A stretch of DNA of 9,091 nucleotides from Candidatus Saccharimonadota bacterium (GTDB lineage: Bacteria; Patescibacteriota; Saccharimonadia; Saccharimonadales; Saccharimonadaceae), in the NCBI GenBank assembly GCA_028289095.1, contig JAQGGY010000029.1, positions 1-9,091 of the forward strand, given 5' to 3'. Position 1 is the stretch's first letter, and every line of letters starts with the position of its first letter. Of the stretch, positions 6,228 through 9,091 are shown in pieces. Below the pieces are notes generated by a model that saw nothing but the letters and a program-made list of their open reading frames with translations, was not told the origin of the DNA and did no database searches. The position numbers and the translations under genes were made by a program.

Positions 6228-6259
6228 ATGCTTATGGTATAATCCAATAGAATAAGCAT
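6228..6259. promoter_or_regulatory. Inverted repeat flanking the -10 box, operator-like
   Basis: Perfect 8-bp arms ATGCTTAT (6228-6235) and ATAAGCAT (6252-6259) are separated by 16 bp. The dyad centre falls at the 3' end of the TATAAT box. The left arm lies upstream of the predicted start point, so this is better read as a DNA site for a dimeric regulator than as an RNA hairpin. The region is AT-rich, so chance is possible. No regulator for it is evident in the window. Confidence 0.4.
6235..6243 (+). promoter_or_regulatory. Extended -10 promoter of the surface-protein operon
   Basis: TGGTATAAT combines a consensus -10 hexamer (6238-6243) with a TGn extension. A start near 6250 would give a leader of about 50 nt with AGAGGA at 6292-6297 before the ATG at 6303. 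The bases ATGGTATA are shared with the ftsZ promoter. The AT-rich upstream block, including the palindrome AAAAATATTTTT near 6199-6210, could act as an UP element. No GC-stem terminator for the upstream operon is visible in this spacer. Confidence 0.65.
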
Positions 6260-6274
6260 AATCCCGTAACTGAA

Positions 6275-6292
6275 TGTATAACAGAATATACA
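6275..6292 (+). other. Small leader hairpin next to the ribosome binding site
   Basis: TGTATA (6275-6280) and TATACA (6287-6292) can pair with a 6-nt loop in the predicted leader. The last stem base is the first base of the AGAGGA ribosome binding site. With six weak pairs the hairpin would be marginally stable, so any role in translation, or as a protein-binding dyad, is speculative. Confidence 0.3.
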
Positions 6293-6302
6293 GAGGAAAA
6301 AT

Positions 6303-6950
6303 ATGAAAAATCAAACAACACGAAACGGATTTATTGGCAGCTTGACGGCAATAGCCCTCATCGTTGGGCTAACTCCTGCAGTGCAGGCAGCAACAACGGC
6401 AAACTCAAACCTAACACAAACGATCAATGCCGGTGTTCTGTCAACAAGTATCTTGGATGCTGGCGGCTCGGTAGTCGCTTCGCCGTCTTTCGCTATGACA
6501 GCTGGAACGGTATCGACATCAGCTGGCCAGACAGTAACTGGTACGTTTGGTAGCAATACGCAGCGTATTACAGTCGATAACCCTGGTGCATCGAACACTG
6601 GCTTTACGCTAACACTAGCGGCAACTACAGGTCCGACGGCAACATGGACAAATGGGACTAATACGTACCCATTTAACGCCGGCACTTCGGCGGCTGGTCA
6701 GTTAACAGTTAACGCCACTCCGGGCACACTGACTCCTGTGGTTGGTACTGCAACAGGCATCACTAAAGGTACTACAGCTACATTCAGCGGTGGAACAAAT
6801 ACACCTGTAAGTCTTCTAAATGCCGGCGCTACATCGGACGATGTTTGGAATGGTTACCTGACAGGGGTCACTTTGTCGCAGACAATCCCAGCTGCTACGC
6901 CAGCCGGTAGTTATACGATCGGTCTAACCCAGACTGTCACTGCTCAATAA
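6303..6950 (+). CDS. Secreted Thr-rich WxL-like surface protein
   Basis: A 215-residue exported protein with a clear Sec signal peptide: basic N-terminus, hydrophobic core at about 11-23, and a likely cut after VQA (27-29). The mature chain is rich in Thr, Ala, Gly and Ser, has no cysteine, and reads as alternating beta strands. The C-terminal end (AATPAGSYTIGLTQTVTA, 197-214) resembles the last strand of WxL domains, which typically read aGtYtatLtWtLt. Here the Trp of that motif is replaced by Gln, although a TWT occurs at 114-116. The downstream neighbour is a DUF916-like protein, the usual partner of WxL proteins in Firmicutes, and this context supports the assignment. Expected location is the cell surface, non-covalently held. 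I do not recognise a precise family, so function is inferred. First gene of its operon, with SD AGAGGA at 6292-6297. Confidence 0.7.
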   Translation: MKNQTTRNGFIGSLTAIALIVGLTPAVQAATTANSNLTQTINAGVLSTSILDAGGSVVASPSFAMTAGTVSTSAGQTVTGTFGSNTQRITVDNPGASNTGFTLTLAATTGPTATWTNGTNTYPFNAGTSAAGQLTVNATPGTLTPVVGTATGITKGTTATFSGGTNTPVSLLNAGATSDDVWNGYLTGVTLSQTIPAATPAGSYTIGLTQTVTAQ

Positions 6951-6987
6951 TAATTAAAATCAGATTTCAGATAGAAGAACCTCAATT

Positions 6988-8145
6988 ATGCTATTTCGTA
7001 AAAGTCTTTCTATTGCAGCAGTACTCCTAGTCTTAGGAGTACTTACTGTAAGTGTTAATGTATCAGCTTTGTCAGCAGGCGGCATTGGTGGACGGCCAGC
7101 GAACCCGGACCCAAATAATCCGCGCACGCAGTCTATCTTTATTATAAATACTGATAAAGGTGAAACGAAAAAAGATGTTATTTTAGTAGCGAACAATAGT
7201 GACCGGAAACAGACGATCGAGCTGTATGCAGTCGACGGTGTTGTTACTAATACCGGATCATTTACGTGTTCGCAGGAATCAGAAGCCAAGCAGCGTATGG
7301 GTGCATGGATTTCTATCGATAAGTCAGCTGTTACATTAGACCCAGGCAAGAGCGAAGAAGTTGGTTTTACTCTGGCGATGCCGACAACGGCTGATGTCGG
7401 TGAACATAACGGCTGTATCGTCTTCCAGAGCGCTGACGATGAAGAGCAGGCGAGCGGTAATGTCCGTATCCGAACACGCCAGGCTATTCGAGTCGTCGCT
7501 ACTGTACCAGGCAATTTGCAACGCAACGTTGAAGTTGCAGGCTTTACGACTGGCGTCGATAATGGTAAACAGACCTATGCTTTAAACTTGAAAAACACGG
7601 GCAATGTGTCTGCCGACGTGGACGCAAAAGTATACCTAACCTCATTATTTGGTAGTGTTGTATACGAGAACGGCGGGGGATATCCCGTATTAGCCGATCA
7701 GAAACTTGATCTGTCTTTCGTCAACGAGAAGTCACCATTCTTTGGTGGCTGGTACTATGCATCTGCAAAGATCGCCTATGATGAGCGCGCGGGTACCTTC
7801 GGGACCGGTGATACTCAACACTTGATTCAAAAAGAAACAAAGCGACAATTAGTCTTCATTGCACCAACGATTGCTGGTACTCTGACATCAATAGCATTAT
7901 TAGGTTTAATCGGGAGTGGAATCGGATGGCTGTTGCTGCGACGTCGCAACCGGTTGAACGCACTAAAGAACTGGGATAACTATACGGTAGAACAAGGTGA
8001 TAGTATTCAATCAATCGCAACTCAGCATGACGTCAGCTGGAAGAAACTAGCAGCTATCAATAGCATTGCCGCACCGTACGTATTAAAAGAAAAAACAATC
8101 ATTCGCGTTCCGGCAAAGCAAAATCTATCAAAAAAATCTAAGTAG
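6988..8145 (+). CDS. DUF916-like membrane-anchored surface protein with C-terminal LysM
   Basis: A 385-residue exported protein. Residues 1-28 are a signal peptide (MLFRKS, hydrophobic 8-20, likely cut near VSA). Two beta-sandwich regions follow. The first (about 45-175) resembles DUF916: DVILVANNSDRKQTIELYAVD, then WISIDKSAVTLDPGKSEEVGFTL style segments, as in WxL-interacting proteins. The second (about 180-285) has the LKNTGNVSAD pattern of DUF11/DUF3324-like domains. Two cysteines, Cys94 and Cys143, could pair outside the cell. A single membrane helix (290-317) is followed by LRRRNRL, and then a LysM domain (332-375: YTVEQGDSIQSIATQ ... IIRVP). The signal peptide and the positive residues after the helix place LysM in the cytoplasm, which is unusual for a peptidoglycan-binding module. 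It lies 37 bp after the WxL-like gene with only a weak ribosome site, and 23 bp before the RCC1 gene. Confidence 0.72.
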   Translation: MLFRKSLSIAAVLLVLGVLTVSVNVSALSAGGIGGRPANPDPNNPRTQSIFIINTDKGETKKDVILVANNSDRKQTIELYAVDGVVTNTGSFTCSQESEAKQRMGAWISIDKSAVTLDPGKSEEVGFTLAMPTTADVGEHNGCIVFQSADDEEQASGNVRIRTRQAIRVVATVPGNLQRNVEVAGFTTGVDNGKQTYALNLKNTGNVSADVDAKVYLTSLFGSVVYENGGGYPVLADQKLDLSFVNEKSPFFGGWYYASAKIAYDERAGTFGTGDTQHLIQKETKRQLVFIAPTIAGTLTSIALLGLIGSGIGWLLLRRRNRLNALKNWDNYTVEQGDSIQSIATQHDVSWKKLAAINSIAAPYVLKEKTIIRVPAKQNLSKKSK

Positions 8146-8168
8146 ATAAGTGAAGTAAAGGGGAGAAT

Positions 8169-9091
8169 ATGAAGCGAGGCAGTGTACTGTCGCGGTATGT
8201 GTTCAGGCGTACAGTTTATGGCTGTACGCTCGTTATGACATGTATCGCACTGCTATTCGCATCCTACTATTCAGTTGTAAAAGCTGGTACGGTCGACTGG
8301 GTGGACGATAATTTTACCAATATTTCGGCTGGAAGTAATCACACATGTGGTATTCTCAATGGCGCTGCTTACTGCTGGGGGGTTAACACTAGCGGCCAAT
8401 TGGGCAATAACTCAAACGTCAAGTCGCTCGCTCCTGTCGCTGTGAATACTACTGGCGTGCTGTCGGGCAAGACCGTGACAGCCATCTCGGCCGGTAACAA
8501 CCACACCTGCGTCGTAGCTTCTGGTGCTGCTTATTGTTGGGGAGCTAACACCAACGGCCGCCTCGGTAATAACTCAACTACCGCGTCGCTCGTTCCCGTC
8601 GCTGTCACTGCTACTGGCGTGCTGTCGGGCAAGACTGTCACGGCCATTTCGGCTGGTAACGCACACACCTGCGTCGTCGCCAGCGCCATCGCATATTGTT
8701 GGGGGCTTAACGCTAACGGTCAACTTGGTAACAACTCGACTACTCAGTCGCTCGTTCCCGTCGCTGTCACTGCTACTGGCGTGCTGTCGGGCAAGACTGT
8801 CACGGCCATTTCGGGTGGTACCGCATACACCTGCACTGTCGCTAGCGCCATCGCATATTGTTGGGGACTAAACACCAACGGCCAACTGGGTAACAACTCG
8901 ACTACTCAGTCGCTCGTTCCCGTCGCTGTCACTGCTACCGGCGTCCTCGCCAGTAAGACGGTGACAGCCATTTCGGCCGGCGCCTCGCATAGTTGCACTG
9001 TCGCTAGCGGCGTCGCGGCCTGCTGGGGGAATAACTTAAACGGTCGCCTCGGTAATAACTCAACCACCCAATCGCTCGTTCCGGTCGCTGT
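8169..9091 (+). CDS. Secreted RCC1-repeat protein, 3' end beyond window
   Basis: An open frame of 307 codons that runs off the window without a stop. Start ATG 8169 follows AAAGGGGAG (8157-8165). Residues 1-39 form a basic then hydrophobic export signal (about 16-32) with a plausible signal-peptidase site at VKA-G. From residue 49 there are repeats of exactly 54 residues at 49, 103, 157, 211 and 265 (the last incomplete). Each follows the RCC1/ATS1-type pattern: TAISAG, HTC, AYCWG, N-G-(R/Q)-LGNNS, PVAV. These usually form beta-propeller blades. Every unit has two cysteines in a Cx8C spacing (60/69, 114/123, 168/177, 222/231, 276/285), likely disulfides outside the cell. RCC1 propellers bind proteins; bacterial secreted forms have varied or unknown partners, so an adhesion or host-contact role is only inferred. 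Third gene of the surface operon. A second reading frame overlapping it at 8524-8871 is a repeat shadow. Confidence 0.88.
   Translation, partial: MKRGSVLSRYVFRRTVYGCTLVMTCIALLFASYYSVVKAGTVDWVDDNFTNISAGSNHTCGILNGAAYCWGVNTSGQLGNNSNVKSLAPVAVNTTGVLSGKTVTAISAGNNHTCVVASGAAYCWGANTNGRLGNNSTTASLVPVAVTATGVLSGKTVTAISAGNAHTCVVASAIAYCWGLNANGQLGNNSTTQSLVPVAVTATGVLSGKTVTAISGGTAYTCTVASAIAYCWGLNTNGQLGNNSTTQSLVPVAVTATGVLASKTVTAISAGASHSCTVASGVAACWGNNLNGRLGNNSTTQSLVPVA
8313..9091 (+). repeat. 162-bp in-frame tandem repeats encoding RCC1 units
   Basis: Homologous points fall at 8313, 8475, 8637, 8799 and 8961, an exact 162-bp period (54 codons). The first unit is the most divergent. The third and fourth differ at roughly 22 of 162 positions by hand comparison, many of them in third codon positions. 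The array continues past the window edge, so copy number is unknown. Such arrays expand and contract by recombination. Confidence 0.9.
8586..8814 (+). repeat. 67-bp perfect direct repeat within the RCC1 array
   Basis: Positions 8586-8652 and 8748-8814 are identical base for base, 162 bp apart, covering the S-L-V-P-V-A-V through T-A-I-S portion of two units. A third copy starts at 8910 and matches for about 29 bp before diverging. Identity at synonymous sites points to recent duplication or gene conversion rather than selection on the protein alone. Confidence 0.85.

Noticed and set aside
6960..7526. 188-codon minus-strand frame opposite the DUF916-like gene
   Set aside because: No recognisable domain or ribosome site, and the plus-strand frame has a signal peptide, domains and a membrane helix. 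Shadow of a real gene.
8524..8871. 115-codon plus-strand frame with internal repeats (RSFPSLSLLLACCRARLSRP)
   Set aside because: It is the RCC1 repeat array read in a different frame; the periodicity comes from the 162-bp DNA repeat. The RCC1 frame is the coding one.
8313..9091. Periodic repeats considered as a CRISPR-like or satellite array
   Set aside because: The period is 162 bp, there are no short palindromic repeats with unique spacers, and every unit is in frame and codes for an RCC1 blade.

Overview
The window looks like a gene-dense, monoderm-type bacterial chromosome using the standard genetic code. I favour Candidatus Saccharibacteria (TM7) or a close Patescibacteria/CPR relative. 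The reasons are the small streamlined genes, the ftsA-ftsZ-nrdR grouping, a VKOR-type disulfide enzyme in place of DsbB, and a WxL/DUF916-like surface pair. This placement comes from gene content and protein style; no ribosomal marker is present, so it is moderate confidence only.

Layout. Positions 1-1557 (+) hold a housekeeping run: the 3' end of a YqeY-family gene, adk and map, tightly packed, with map starting at a GTG inside adk. murI (glutamate racemase, 1544-2197) lies on the minus strand, and its 3' end overlaps map tail-to-tail by 14 bp. A 133-bp divergent spacer separates murI from ftsA. Each of these two genes has a TATACT -10 box only 6-7 nt before its ATG and no Shine-Dalgarno, so both mRNAs are predicted to be leaderless. 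ftsZ has its own extended -10 promoter and heads a compact run, ftsZ - nrdR-like - thioredoxin-like - VKOR (3637-6173), with gaps of 10 bp, 6 bp and an 8-bp overlap.

A 129-bp AT-rich spacer (6174-6302) carries an extended -10 promoter inside an inverted repeat, plus a small hairpin next to the ribosome binding site. It drives a secreted/surface operon. First is a Thr-rich secreted WxL-like protein, then a DUF916-like membrane-anchored protein with a C-terminal LysM domain, and then a secreted RCC1-repeat protein that runs off the window. The RCC1 protein has an exact 54-residue (162-bp) repeat period and two cysteines per repeat.

How it fits together. The first half supplies nucleotide, protein-maturation, cell-wall and division functions. 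The middle couples division (FtsZ) to a probable ATP-sensing NrdR relative and to a disulfide-forming enzyme. The last part makes exported surface proteins, of which the RCC1 protein is cysteine-paired and a plausible VKOR client. The most unusual points are the NrdR homologue without any zinc-ribbon cysteine, the thioredoxin-like partner without a CxxC motif, the LysM domain predicted to face the cytoplasm, and the recently duplicated RCC1 units. No tRNA, rRNA, CRISPR, insertion sequence or gene-free stretch over 300 bp was seen.
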